A stretch of DNA of 64,000 nt from Okapia johnstoni (Eukaryota > Chordata > Mammalia > Artiodactyla > Giraffidae): NCBI GenBank assembly GCA_024291935.2, contig CM044306.1:25317501-25381500 (forward strand), in the 5' to 3' direction. The translations under genes were made by a program, and so were the position numbers. Shown piece by piece: positions 36,340-47,712 of this stretch; within the stretch, counting starts at the first letter, position 1; every line of letters starts with the position of its first letter. The notes below the pieces were generated by a model. It searched no databases. It saw nothing but the letters and a program-made list of their open reading frames with translations, and had not been told where the DNA came from.

Positions 36340-36440
36340 TTGGCAGGGCTGGCTGGAGAGTTAAGGTTGGTTGGGGGAGGGGGGGTTGAGGTTGGCAGGG
36401 CTGGCTGGAGGGAGAGTTGAAGTTTGTTGAGGGGTGGGGG
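36340..36440 (+). repeat. Imperfect tandem duplication with G-runs
   Basis: GGTTGGCAGGGCTGGCTGGAG occurs twice about 53 bp apart, separated by GTTGGGGGAGGGGGGGTTG. Confidence 0.7.
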
Positions 36441-36984
36441 TGGGGAGCAGGGGTAGAGAAGCTCCTTCCAACTCCTGCTGAGATCCAGGGTAGAGTTGAG
36501 AAGTACAATCTCCATGGGTGGTGTTGCAGGGTTTGGGCGGAGGCCAGGTCCAGCCATTGTGATTGTGTGTGTGTGCGTCCATTTCAGAGGAACAGTGGTG
36601 GCAAGGGGAGGGGATTTGGGTTTTGGTTGCTGGTAGGGTCCTAGAAGAAACTTTCTTTGTCTTGGGCCTGGTCCTGAGGTCGTGGGGAGGGCAGTGGGCT
36701 GGCCCTAATCTGTCCTCAGCTGTGAGATCAGAGGTCTGTCATGGGCCCAGGGCCTTGGGGGTTTGGGAAACCCAGACTGACCTTGCCCTCAGGTCATTTC
36801 ATTTTGGCTGAGAAGGTAGGACTGAGACAATAAAGCAATCAGGTGAATTAATTACAAAACTGGTGATGCTGACAATAAGTACTGCATTTGTCTTCTGACA
36901 TGTACGTGTTAGTCCCAGCCAAGCCACCTACTGGTGACTGTGGGCATGCCATACCCCTCTCCAGCTTCAGTGTGTACAGTGGGT

Positions 36985-37265
36985 CCTCTTTGGAGGCAGC
37001 CTCCCCCAGATGCTCCTTCCTTGCCTTGCTGCCTCATTCCTCCTCACTCTTCCCTTTGAATCTCAGAACTCAGCTCAGTCATCACCTCCTCTGGGAAAGC
37101 TCTCCAGAGTTTCCTAGCTTGAGTATTCCTGTGCTCCTCTGCACTCCTATGTTGGACTGTGATGCCTGTACCCTCTCAATAGGACGTGGATGGGCCAAGA
37201 CTTGTACTCTATGCTTGCCATAGTGCCTGGCTCAGAGAAGTCCCCAGGAAATTGGTGTTGAAGGA
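36985..37265 (+). mobile_element. L2 LINE 3' relic upstream of EPN3
   Basis: L2 pattern: CAGCTCAGTCATCACCTCCTCTGGGAAAG, then CATAGTGCCTGGCTCAGAG. Confidence 0.6.
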
Positions 37266-37419
37266 ATCAAGCTACAAAAATAAATGATATAAAAACAGAG
37301 GATGGAGAAGCTGGAAGGATAGGTCTTAAGCCCAATCCCAGCAGAAACAGGAGAGGTAGCAAAGTAGAAGCAAAGCAAGCAGGCGTTCCTTGGGGCTTAC
37401 CTTTGTGTCCCTGACTAAG

Positions 37420-37615
37420 GGCAAAGGCTGTGGAACATATCTGCCTGGGTTAATTCTGGCTCTGCATTCACCAGCTCTGTGATCTTGGACAAGTCAGTTA
37501 ATTCTTCTCTGAATTATTCCCCATCTTTGAATGAAAATAATAATATCTTTGTAGGTGTGATTGTGAAGAGTAATGAGCGCACAAAGATAACAGTACCTCT
37601 TGAATAATAAGAAAA
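37420..37615 (+). repeat. MIR SINE upstream of EPN3 coding exon 1
   Basis: Contains TCACCAGCTCTGTGATCTTGG, AAGTCAGTTAATTCTTCTCTG and GTGAAGAGTAATGAG. Confidence 0.65.
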
Positions 37616-37877
37616 ATAAGTGCCTGCCAAAGGCTGTTCCTGGCAGCAGGGACACCCAGGCCAGGCCTTTAGTTGCTGGCTGAGTGGGGCCAGCGAGGTG
37701 GGCCATTATCCCTGAGCTCCAGACCCTCTCTTCCTCAGGCCCATGTGGAAGCCAAGGACACAGCTGCCCTGCTGAGAGCACGGTGGCGCACCCTTGGAGA
37801 CCGTGATCTCACGACAGTGGCCCTCGGCCCTCCACCTCCGGCTGCGGCGGGGACCACCCATCTCCAAGTCCCCAGCC

Positions 37878-40800
37878 ATGACGACGTCAGCGCTGCGGCG
37901 CCAGGTGAAGAACATCGTGCACAACTACTCGGAGGCAGAGATCAAGGTGCGTGAGGCCACCAGCAATGACCCCTGGGGCCCACCTAGCTCGCTCATGTCT
38001 GAGATTGCCGATTTGACCTTCAACACGGTGGCCTTTGCCGAGGTCATGGGCATGCTGTGGCGGCGGCTCAATGACAGTGGCAAGAACTGGCGGCATGTGT
38101 ACAAGGCGCTGACGCTGCTGGACTACCTGCTCAAGACAGGCTCTGAGCGGGTGGCCCACCAGTGCCGGGAGAACCTCTACACCATCCAGACACTCAAAGA
38201 CTTCCAGTACATCGACCGCGATGGCAAAGACCAGGGCGTGAACGTGCGCGAGAAGGTCAAGCAGGTGATGGCCCTGCTCAAGGACGAAGAGCGCCTTCGG
38301 CAGGAGCGCACCCACGCCCTCAAGACCAAGGAGCGCATGGCACTGGAGGGCACGAGCATCAGCAGTGGGCAGCTGGGAGTCAGCCGCGCCCGAGGTTCCC
38401 CATCCTCCTACAACTGTGAGTCCAGGGCATGGCTGGGGACAGGGAGGCAGCCCGAGTTCTGACTCTGGTTCTGTGGCCCCCAGCTATAGATAAGAATCCC
38501 CCACTTGGAGGTGTATCTGAAGATTCCGTGAGATAAAGAGGGTAACATGCCCGCACATAGTAGGTGCCCATCAAGTCAATGTGAACAATGATGTTATTTA
38601 TTATAGGTTTGTTATTGTTAACACCTGCCTGGTAGCGGGGTGGAAGCAGAAGCATAGGGTCAGTCCTTATTCTGCCCCTTCCAAGCCATGAGATCTAGAC
38701 AACCAGCTCTCTGAACCTCAGTTTCCTCATCTTTAAAGTAAGGATAAACTAATCTGTCTCCAATGTCCAATTTGAGGATTGAATGAGACCAAGCCCAGGA
38801 GTGCCCTCGACCCTGTGCTCAGACAAGCAGCACACGGTGCTGCTTAGTAGCATTCCTCTTGAACCCCCAGCTCAAGGGCACTGGGGCAGCTGCATACTCC
38901 ACTCTCCTCCCCAAGAAGAGGGGCACTTCCCTGATCTGAGGGCACTCAGAATGGCCTTCCTTAACAATGTGCTGAGGGCTTGGAGAGCTATGACCTTGAC
39001 TGAGTGCAACCTCTTGCCCTCCCACCGCACTTGACCCTGAGTTGGATGGGGTGCAGCTGGAAGAGTCCAGGAACTTGAATCAGGGAACCTGGGTTTAACT
39101 AGCTGCAGGACCTTGGCCAGGTACCCCTCAGAGCTGTTGCACCTCTATAAAGGAAGGATTGGACTCTTTTATTGGGGTGAAATGGAAGCCTTGCAGAAAG
39201 TGCCAAGCATACTGCTTGACCCCTTCAGGCCCAAGACCGCCAGTTGCTCCTCTCCCCCTCAGTTTCCCTCTCTGAGCTTTAGCTTCCTGGTAAGGGGGGT
39301 GGTAGGGGAGTCCATGAGGACCTGCATGGTTATGGAAGCCACGATGGGTGGCTGGTCGTTGCAGCCTCCTCCTCATCCCCCCGCTACACCTCAGACCTGG
39401 AGCAGGCCCGGCCCCAGACGTCGGGAGAAGAGGAGCTGCAGCTACAGCTAGCCTTGGCCATGAGCCGTGAGGAGGCTGAGAAGGTGAGGCCCCTCCTGGG
39501 GCACCTGGGGGATGGGGGGAGGGGGGCTGGAGGAGGGAGGGGTGCCTGGATACCTCACATATTTGATTCTCGGGCTTCCCTACTCTGGGCCCCAAAGCCC
39601 TAGTCCTGCTCCCAAGGACAGCACAGGGCCTGTGTCCCTTGGGTTGGGTTACTGGGATTGGGGTCTGACTCCTCACCCTGGGAGTGGGGTCCTCTCTGAC
39701 TGGGCCTGGAAGGGGTAGTGTGTGTGTGGCGGGTTGGCAGTACCTGTTTGTCACATGGGCCTGCTGTCACCTCATGGAGGGGAAGCGGTAAATGTGCTGG
39801 CAGACACCTTCCTGGGAGACACAGAAATATGCTGCCCCCCTCAGCTATTCTTGTGGGGGTCCAGGGACAGCCTACCTGATAGCCTCCTCTCTGCCATCGC
39901 CTCTGTGGATCCAGGCAGGTCTGGCAGGACTCACATTGCAGGGCCTGGGGAGCACTCAGGGTCCCAGAAGAGGATGACTCTTCTTGATTTTTAAACTGCA
40001 TCTTAGATCTAGATCCAGGCAGGGAGCAAACTACACTCACACTGCTGTCTGGGGGCAGGCTGCCCATAGCCACTCAGGGTGGGCATTTCTCTTACCTGCA
40101 TAGGGCGATGTTGCTCTTTGGCCCAGGATAGGAGCACTGGGCCAAGTTTACCCCTCTCTTCCTCCCTCGCAGCCGGTTCCCCCAACCTCCCACAGGGACG
40201 AGGACTTGCAACTGCAGCTGGCTCTGCACCTGAGCCGGCAGGAGCAGGAGAAGGTAGTGGGCTAAGCCTCCCATGCCGGTGCTGGTGGAGGTGCTGGCGG
40301 AGGTGCTGGTGAGGTGCTGGTGGAGTGCTGGTGGAGGTGCTGGTAGAAGTGCTGGTGGAGGTGCTACATGGGTACTAACCAGGCTCTTCCACCTCCCTGC
40401 GGTGGTCTTGCTGCCCCTGATCTCAGGGCACCTCCCAGCCTGCACTCTTCTTGACTCTAGCCCAGGTCCCCTCAAGTCTAGCATGGGCAGCTCATGCTTT
40501 CCTCACTCTGGTGCCTTCTGCAGGAGGTGAGGTCCTGGCAGGGAGATGATTCACCTGTGGCCAATGGTGCTGGAGCTGGAGACCATCATCGTTGGGACAG
40601 AGAGCCTGAAAGAGGAGAGAGAGAGGAGGAGAAGCTGAAAACCAGCCAGGTAGAGGAGTCTCGGGGCCACGGGTTGGCAGAGCCTGGGAGATGAATTGAG
40701 TTAAATATTTATAAAGAGTGTAGAACAGTCCTTGGTATATAGTAAACACCACTTAATGTTCATTCAGTGAAAATAAGGGTAGAGGGGATGTAGCAGACTC

Positions 40801-43713
40801 AGCTCCCATCCTGCATGGGCTGGTGACTGAGCTGGTGGCAAAGTGGGATGCAAAACATCCTGATGTGAGATGCTGGGTTTGGATTTTTTATTTGCTGCCA
40901 TTTACTTTACAACTCAGGGAATGTCATTGTCTTTGCCTCGGTTTCCTCCTCCATTCAAGTGTGCCAGTTGGACAGTTCCAACTCTTGACATTCTAGGAGC
41001 ATGTGATACTGTGGATCAAGACTGAGAGTAGCCTCAGGTATATGGTACTGAGAACATCTTGGGCTCATACACATACTGTCCAAGGTGGAAGAGTGTGTAG
41101 CTGCTGGTAGCGAGGCTACCCTCCAAAATTGCTCATGCTACCCTTGGGATGTCTCTGTACTCTTTCAGCCAATGTTCATTGTAGCAAATTTCTTTTGGAC
41201 ATGGACTTAAGGAAGTAGGCTTATCATAAAATGTGTCTTACCACTGATGGGCTGAGGGGCAGGATGGCCAAGGAAGGGGTCAGGCAGGCTTGCCTTCCAT
41301 CCCAGCTCTACCTCTCCCTGGCTGTGTGACTTTAGGCAATTGCCCTCTTAGTCCAAGCTAGCACATCTGTAAAATGGGCACCCCGACAACCTTCCGTAAT
41401 CACAACGCGGCTTGTTAGGAAAATCAGACACTAAATGGATGAGGAAACATCTTATAAACGGGAAAGCACTGTGCAGAGGAGAGGGATCATTAATAGATGG
41501 TTGTGGAATGAATAAAGGAGAACGAGCTGGAGTGAGAAGGACAGGTCAGGGCCCGCCCTCCCTCTGGGTCCCGCCTTCTCTTGAGCACGGCTGCCTCTCC
41601 CCCTAACAGTCCTCCATCCTCGACTTGGTGGACATCTTCGCATCAGCCTCAACCCTGCCCTCCACACACTGCTCTGCTGACCCATGGGACATCCCAGGTG
41701 GGCATGCAGGGCTGCAAAAGGCTCCCAGGCTGGCCCCAGACAGCCCCTTCCCTCCCAGACACTTGCTGGCATTCCTTTCCCACAGCTGAGGGCCACTAGG
41801 CAGGTCATTCACCCCTCTGAGCCTTGGCTTCCTCTGTGCCTTGCAGTTGGAATGAGGGAGGGGGCATCTCTAAGGAACTCAGCTTATGGAAAACTCAGAA
41901 ATGTTCTCTTGTTGCTTCTGGTCACCCTGAATTTCCTGGCCCAGCCTGTCCCTGACTGGGAATGTGGCTTGAGCTGCCCATGCCTGGAGGTCCAGAATCC
42001 TAGGATGAACGCGCTGAATATGGGCTCCAGCTCGCTAGGTGGTCCTGAGTCTGCATCCCATGTGTGAAATGGGCCCTTGTCCTCCAAAATTGGTCTGGGT
42101 AACTGGAAGGCCCTGGCCTGGGGGTGTGAGTGGCCTAGGGTCACATCTGTGCTATCCCCATTTCAGGTCTCAGGCCTAACACAGAGCCCAGTGGCTCATC
42201 ATGGGGGCCTTCAGCAGACCCCTGGTCTCCAGTTCCGTCAGGAAGTGTCCTGTCCCAAAGCCAGCCCTGGAACTTGCCCCCTGTGCTCTCCTCCTCTGAA
42301 CCCTGGGGCCGGACCCCAGTGCTGCCTGCTGGACCACCCACCACAGACTTCTGGGCACAGAACTCCCCCCACCACAAACTCCCCAACAATGGGGCCAACC
42401 CCTGGGGGAACCTGGTAGAGACCTTCAACACACCCGGTAAGTGGAGGGTCAGAGGGTGTGGGTGAGGGGCTGGAGGACTTCTGGGCCTCCCTCCCTCCAG
42501 TGCCAAGGGGCAAGAGATCCTGTGCTAAGAGGGCAACTTGCCTGGAAAGGGGCCAGCCCAGTGCTTGCCCTTTCTGCCAGCCGATCTCATCTTCCTTTTT
42601 CTCCTTGGCTAGCGCTAGATGGTTCTTTGACCTTTGACCCACTGGCCAAGCCTCCAGTATCCACAGAGACCAAGGAAGGGCTAGAGTGCAGCCAGGCTCT
42701 GCCCTCTGGGAAGTCCAGCAGTCCTGTGGGTAAGCAGGAGGCAGGGAATGACTGCAACTCTGAGGAAAGATGGGCCGCCCAGCACTGGCCTCAGCCTTCT
42801 TCCTCTCAGAGTGACCACTCACTCTCGGTACCAACCAGCCCTATCATTTCTATTCCAGAGCTGGACCTGTTTGGAGACCCCACCCTCAGTGTAAAGCAAA
42901 ATGGCACAAAGGAGCCAGATGCCTTTGACCTGGATGTACTAGGAGAAGCACTAGCCCAGTCCAGCAGGGACACCCCAGTACGCCGGACTCCTGAGTCCTT
43001 CCTGGGTCCCTCAGCCTCCTCCTTGGTCAACCTTGACTCATTAGTCAAGGTGCCCCAGGCTGCAAAGGCCCGGAACCCCTTCCTAACAGGTAGGACACTC
43101 CCTTGTCCCTGCTGGGTCTCCACACTGGGGTCCCCTACTCTCTCTCCGTTTCTCCCTTCAGAGCCCAACCCCTGCCCTAAAATCTTAGCTCTTTTTTCCT
43201 ATTTCTAAGACCCCAGATCTTGCTACCTTGCCCCGCTGCCCACTTAGGATTATGTCCCCTTGGCCCGCTCCAAGTCCCCCAACCCACTCTCGTTCCACAG
43301 GTCTCAGCACTCCATCCCCCACCAACCCGTTCGGCGGGGGCGAGCAAAGCAGGCGGACTCTGAACCAGGTGCGCACAGGATCGCCAGCGTTGGGCCTGAC
43401 GGCCGGCGGGCCGATCGGGGCGCCCTTTGGCTCCTTGACCTACAGTGCCTCCCTGCCCCTCCCGCTCAGCAGCGTGCCGGCAGGCGTGACCCTCCCTGCC
43501 TCGGTCAGCGTCTTCCCTCAAGCCCGCGCCTTCACGCCGCCGCCCTCAGGGAGCCTGCCCCAGCCTCTGCTGCCCACCTCGGGGCTCCGCCGGACCGCTC
43601 AACCAGACCCGTCTGACCGATACCACCAACCCTTTCCTGTGAGCAACGGCCCCGCCCCCGCCCCCGGCCGCCGGCGCGTGCGCGCGATGCCCCGCCCCGC
43701 CCTGCGGGGATAA
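37878..43713 (+). CDS. EPN3: EPN3, epsin-3, 9 coding exons, C-terminal frame shifted
   Basis: Coding exons: 37878-38415, 39365-39483, 40173-40253, 40524-40649, 41610-41697, 42167-42436, 42613-42729, 42859-43089, 43301-43713; 660 aa as read (human 632). The first exon encodes the ENTH domain (about residues 10-145; MTTSALRRQVKNIVHNYSEA), which binds PI(4,5)P2 and bends membrane. Two ubiquitin-interacting motifs follow, EEELQLQLALAMSREEAE and EDLQLQLALHLSRQEQE. The linker has DPW-type AP-2 motifs, a clathrin-box-like LVNLD, and NPF Eps15-binding motifs at residues 519-521 and 532-534. The role is as a clathrin endocytosis adaptor, mainly epithelial. ATG 37878 is in a modest context and matches the family start. 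Oddity: from about residue 619 the frame departs from the family and runs 42 residues to TAA at 43711. The conserved terminal ..TNPFL-stop is present, but one frame over. Several family DPW motifs are altered (DFW, NPW). Confidence 0.95.
40279..40366 (+). repeat. 12-bp minisatellite in EPN3 intron 3
   Basis: About seven and a half units of GTGCTGGTGGAG with point changes and 1-nt deletions, starting 25 nt after the donor of the exon carrying the second UIM. Confidence 0.85.
43575..43642 (+). other. EPN3: Frameshift site and out-of-frame terminal NPF motif of EPN3
   Basis: The EPN3 frame reads ..ACC TCG GGG CTC CGC.. here. The frame shifted by +1 reads ..GGC TCC GCC GGA CCG.. and ends ..ACC AAC CCT TTC CTG TGA (stop 43640-43642), which is the family's terminal TNPFL. 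One surplus base, most simply in the GGGG run at 43581-43584, would explain this. It could be a real lineage change, an allele or a sequencing error in GC-rich DNA. Confidence 0.8.
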
Positions 43714-43893
43714 CGCTGGGCCCCGCCCCCTGGCGCAGGGAGGGGGCGGAGCTTCCATGCCAGGGCCCGCCCCGGGAAGGAAGGAAGGCTGAGTCTGCTC
43801 CCAGAAACCAGTCTGGACGCTGCCCCCAGCTTCCGCGGACGCTTTGCAGCTCCTGGAGCTGGAGACTTCACTGGCGCGGAGACCACGCCCCGT

Positions 43894-43899
43894 AATAAA
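43894..43899 (+). terminator. EPN3 polyadenylation signal
   Basis: AATAAA follows the last exon in a GC-rich 3' UTR, 252 nt after the out-of-frame TGA and 181 nt after the TAA at 43711. Cleavage is expected at about 43915. Confidence 0.75.
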
Positions 43900-43919
43900 G
43901 ACTGGACTCCATGTCCTCA

Positions 43920-46900
43920 GCTCTCACCAAGTGGACTTTTTGCCGGGCGTGGCGGCCAGGTCTGGACCACAGCTTGAATCACTGGCTATCCTGGAAACGA
44001 CTGCTCCACAATGTGGGGCACAAACATGCTCCCGCTTCCCATAGAGCCCCCTCAGCCTAGCACCTTCGCTTGTCCATGCTCCTGAGACTCTCAGTCATTC
44101 GATCATTTCATCCATTTATCACACAGCGGCGCGGGGAATAATCTAAAAGCAAAGGACAATAGGCAGTTGTTCCCTTGCACAATCATTATGTGCTAAGCAC
44201 CTTAGACAGATTATTTCATTTAATCCTTGCATCAGTATTCTGAGGTAGATAATATTACTCCCATTCAGGACTGGCTACATAATTAGTGCAAAGTAAAAAT
44301 GTGGGGCCCCTTGTTCAAAATTGGGTTAAGACTATCAAAATGGGAGCAGCAGAGCATTAGACCAAGGGCAAAGCCCTTGGCCCTGCTCCTTCTTTATAGG
44401 TGAGGTTCAGAGAGGTTAAGCAGCGTGTTTAAAGTCTCAAAGCTAGCAGAGTGGGGCTGGGATTCCAAGTCAGGAGACCTGGCTCCACTGCTCTGAGCTC
44501 CGATGCTGGGCCCCAATATTCACAAATATTGACTGGCTGCTGTGGACGAAGCACTGGGCTCATCTCTGGAGGGGCTCAAGAATTGCTAAGTGCACAGTCT
44601 GCAGGAGCTCAGAACCCACAGGGCAAGCCCGGTCCAGGAGTCCCCACAATCCTTTGTTTTACTGAGTCACCTTAAATCTGGCTCTTGTCTCCTCTCTTCA
44701 CCAGGACTGGCAAAAAACTCAATTTCAACCATGACGCCTCCTAGGAGGCTGGTGTAGATCAGAAACCCAGGGGAGGAGCAGAGCCTATTACCTCCCCCTG
44801 AGGGCCACCATAGTCACCCTCATTCCTTTTCTACTCAGTGCTCCCCCAAACCATGGGCACTGGTGTGTCTTCAGTGCTCAGAGGCTGGCCCTGCAGGCAG
44901 CAGGCCTTTTGGGGGCCTGAGGTAAAATGTCCTTCCATAGGCCAGAAACAGCAAAGTTGAGGGGAGGATACAGTGCTGGTCTTCCTAAGGTGGGGGTGGG
45001 GAAAGGAGCTGCTTTGCTTTTTGGAGGGAGGCAGTCCTCCTGTAGCTGTTACAGACAGGGTGGACAAGAGCTACTTAGGAGTAGGACTGACAGCGTTCAA
45101 AACTGCTCTAAGGTTTCCACTTAATCACTTGTAATAAGTGGTTATGCTCTTTGACCTTGAGTAAACAACTTAACCTCTCTATGACTGTGCCTCCATTTCC
45201 TTATTTATCAGATGAAGACAAGAGTTCCTTACTGATGAAGTGGTTGTGTGGTTCCTCCCAGGCCAGTGTCCATTCAGCCCAGGGTCCACCCCATTCAGAG
45301 ACTAACCTTGAAGAATGAATCTGCTACACCCCTCATTCCTGGTTTTGCCAGGCAGTACCCAGACCCATCTGTCTTCTGCACAAATTTGGGAGATCTCCAT
45401 CTTTCTTGGTCACTGACCCACCTTTCACCCTTCCTCAACCTGGGTCTCCTGTTAACTGGCTCTCCCTGTGGACACCACTTACGCGAGGATTCCCAAGGGG
45501 TGCTATTTTGCTTCCCACCAAGAGGAAGTTGGTAATCTGGCTCCTTCTCTTGTTCTGGCCCATCTTCTGCCTGGAAGACCCCTCCCCCCTTGGAGGTTGG
45601 AACCACTGGGTGTCCTGCCTCCTCCCACATGGGGCTGTGCTCCACCTCATTCTTGCCATGTTCCAGCCTTGGCTCATGGTCTTCTCACCCAAATCTTGCT
45701 CAATCTTGTATGACTCCACTATCCAAGATGATGACCTCACCTCACCACCCCTTGACCTCTCAGTTGCTCTCACACCTGGTCACACTTTGGGGCTTGTCAT
45801 CATCCCAGATTCCTCCACATTAAAGGCAGACTTCCTGTTCTCTGATCTTAACCTCATTCCTTCCAGGAAGCATGCACACCAGGGTCTCCCACCTGCTGAC
45901 ACTTCCGTCACTCCACTATCCCAGTTTCTCAGAGATCTCTCTCCTCCACATCATCAAATGCTTTCTCTCAACTGAATCCTTCCCCATGATATTTGTCATA
46001 ATTAATCTCATCCATCTTGAGAGTGTCTTTCCATCTTTCCCCTCACATCAAGTGCCCATCATCTCTATGTCTTCTCAGCCCGCTCTAATCAGCTTCTACT
46101 GTCAGCCTCACCCTCTGGAACACATCTGCTATGTCCACCAATGGCCTCCACGTTGCTGAAGCTACTGGACCTTTTTCTGTCCCATCCCAGTTGGCTTCTC
46201 TGAAGTCTGACTCTCCCTCCCTGCAACTCTGTCCCTTTACCTTTGAGACAACATCCTCTCCTGGTTTTCCCATGACCCTCTGTGTCTTTCACCGGTGCAC
46301 TTCTGAGTTCATCAAGGCCAAGTATGAGCCCGAGCCTCTCCCTGCAGTTACCCTGGGTTATCTCTTCTGTGCCCACACTGTCTCTGCACTGAACACCCCA
46401 CTCTGCTTCCTCTCTCCCACCAACCCCTCCTCTGCATTCCTGAGCCTGTCATCTTCACACATACATCTCAAGGTCGTCTCAAACAAACACATCCAAACAG
46501 GACCTCTTGAGCCTCCAACCTGAGCCTCTCCTTGTGCCCCTCTTCTCAGTTCCAGCCCTATTCTGCACTTCACTCTTGACACCCCCCCTCCACCTTATAG
46601 ACAATCGTGATGATGTTTCCTTTTTTGCTGACCTCAAGTCTACCACCTTCTCTCCATCTTCACCTCTGCCTAGTGCAGATCTCCCAGAACTCTCCCCTGG
46701 GTCCCGCTATGGCCTTTGAACCCTTCTGCTTCCGCTCTTGCCTCTTTACAGTCCATTCACCACCAGAAAGCTGGAGGGACCTTTCCAAAATGCAAGGTCA
46801 CTCCCTCGACTAAAGCCCTTCCACAGCTTTCTTCTGCTCTCATCAGTAACCAAACTCCTGTTCACAGCTCAAAACCTGGCCTCTGCCCTCCTCCTTGTCA

Positions 46901-47600
46901 ACGTCACCACCTCATCTGCGCCTCTCTTCCCTGTGCTCTCTGTCCTACAGCTGCGCTGGCTTCTGCAGCACCTCAGCCCTGACTCACTACTGCGCCACAG
47001 GGCCTTTGCACATCTGTTCCTCCTGCTTCCTCAGCACTTCCCCCAAGCCCTATCCAGATTTCATCCTCTTGTTCTCCGAAGGCTACTACACAAATGTGAT
47101 TTCTTTAGGAAGGCCTTCCCCCTCCTCTCTCCCACCAGACCAGTTTCCTTATAATACCTAGTCGTGGCACCTCTCACAGTGGGTGGTGGTACATTAATCT
47201 GTATGGCTGTTGGATTAGTTTTTGCCTCGCTCATCAGACTGTGAGTAATACAAGGATGGGATGGCCTGGTCTCTCTCTGCCCACCGTTGTACTCAGCAGA
47301 GTGTCTCATGGGCACTCAATAAATGTTGACTAAGGGTAGCAAATGAGACTCGTAAAATACCTGATAGCACCTGAAAGTTGGTTCGTTATTATTATTCAGG
47401 GAAGGCTTCCTGAGGGGGTGGGGTTTGAGCAGGATCTTCAGGTGAGGGGGCAGAGCAAAGGTGAAGCTCCCAGTTTGGACGGCCTGGAAAAGCCACGCCT
47501 TTGCCTCTCACCTCATTTCTCATTTGTAAAACGGGCAAGGGTTGGACAAAATGACCCGAGGATCTGGCTATCCACGGCCCTGGCATCCTCACAGCCTCCA
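43920..47600. other. EPN3-SPATA20 intergenic region, relic repeats only
   Basis: No exons were recognised. MIR-like relics lie around 44190-44440 and 45130-45235. A long pyrimidine-rich stretch from about 45300 merges into an L2 3' end at 46800-47330. The open frames here are Pro/Ser/Leu-rich by-products of the C/T composition. Confidence 0.55.
46800..47330 (+). mobile_element. L2 LINE 3' end between EPN3 and SPATA20
   Basis: Contains CACAGGGCCTTTGCACATCTG, TTTAGGAAGGCCTTCCC, CTCATCAGACTGTGAGTAAT and GGGCACTCAATAAATGTTG. Similar pyrimidine-rich sequence back to about 45880 may be more of the same element. Confidence 0.65.
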
Positions 47601-47712
47601 TATTCTCTGTAAGAGGGTTCCCTCCCCGCAGGCCCTGATTTCCGTCCTATCGAGTCCACCCCACCGAGTTTTTCGCACAGACCTGTGTCCTAAGCCCCCT
47701 GAGTATACGGCC
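47600..47712 (+). promoter_or_regulatory. SPATA20: Probable SPATA20 promoter / 5' UTR
   Basis: A small rise in GC and CpG content at about 47640-47840 surrounds the proposed SPATA20 first exon, just after the L2 relic ends. No TATA box is clear. Placed by position only. Confidence 0.4.

Larger units (their letters stand above)
33160..36984. other. MYCBPAP-EPN3 intergenic region, no gene recognised
   Basis: No exon series or conserved protein was found here on either strand. The sequence is moderately GC-rich, with G-rich and pyrimidine-rich tracts and a short tandem duplication at 36340-36440. Open frames are uninterrupted GC-rich sequence without family resemblance. Upstream EPN3 5' UTR exons may lie here. 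Confidence 0.6.

Noticed and set aside
42238..42834. 198-codon minus-strand open frame
   Set aside because: Shadow of EPN3 exons 42167-42436 and 42613-42729 on the opposite strand.
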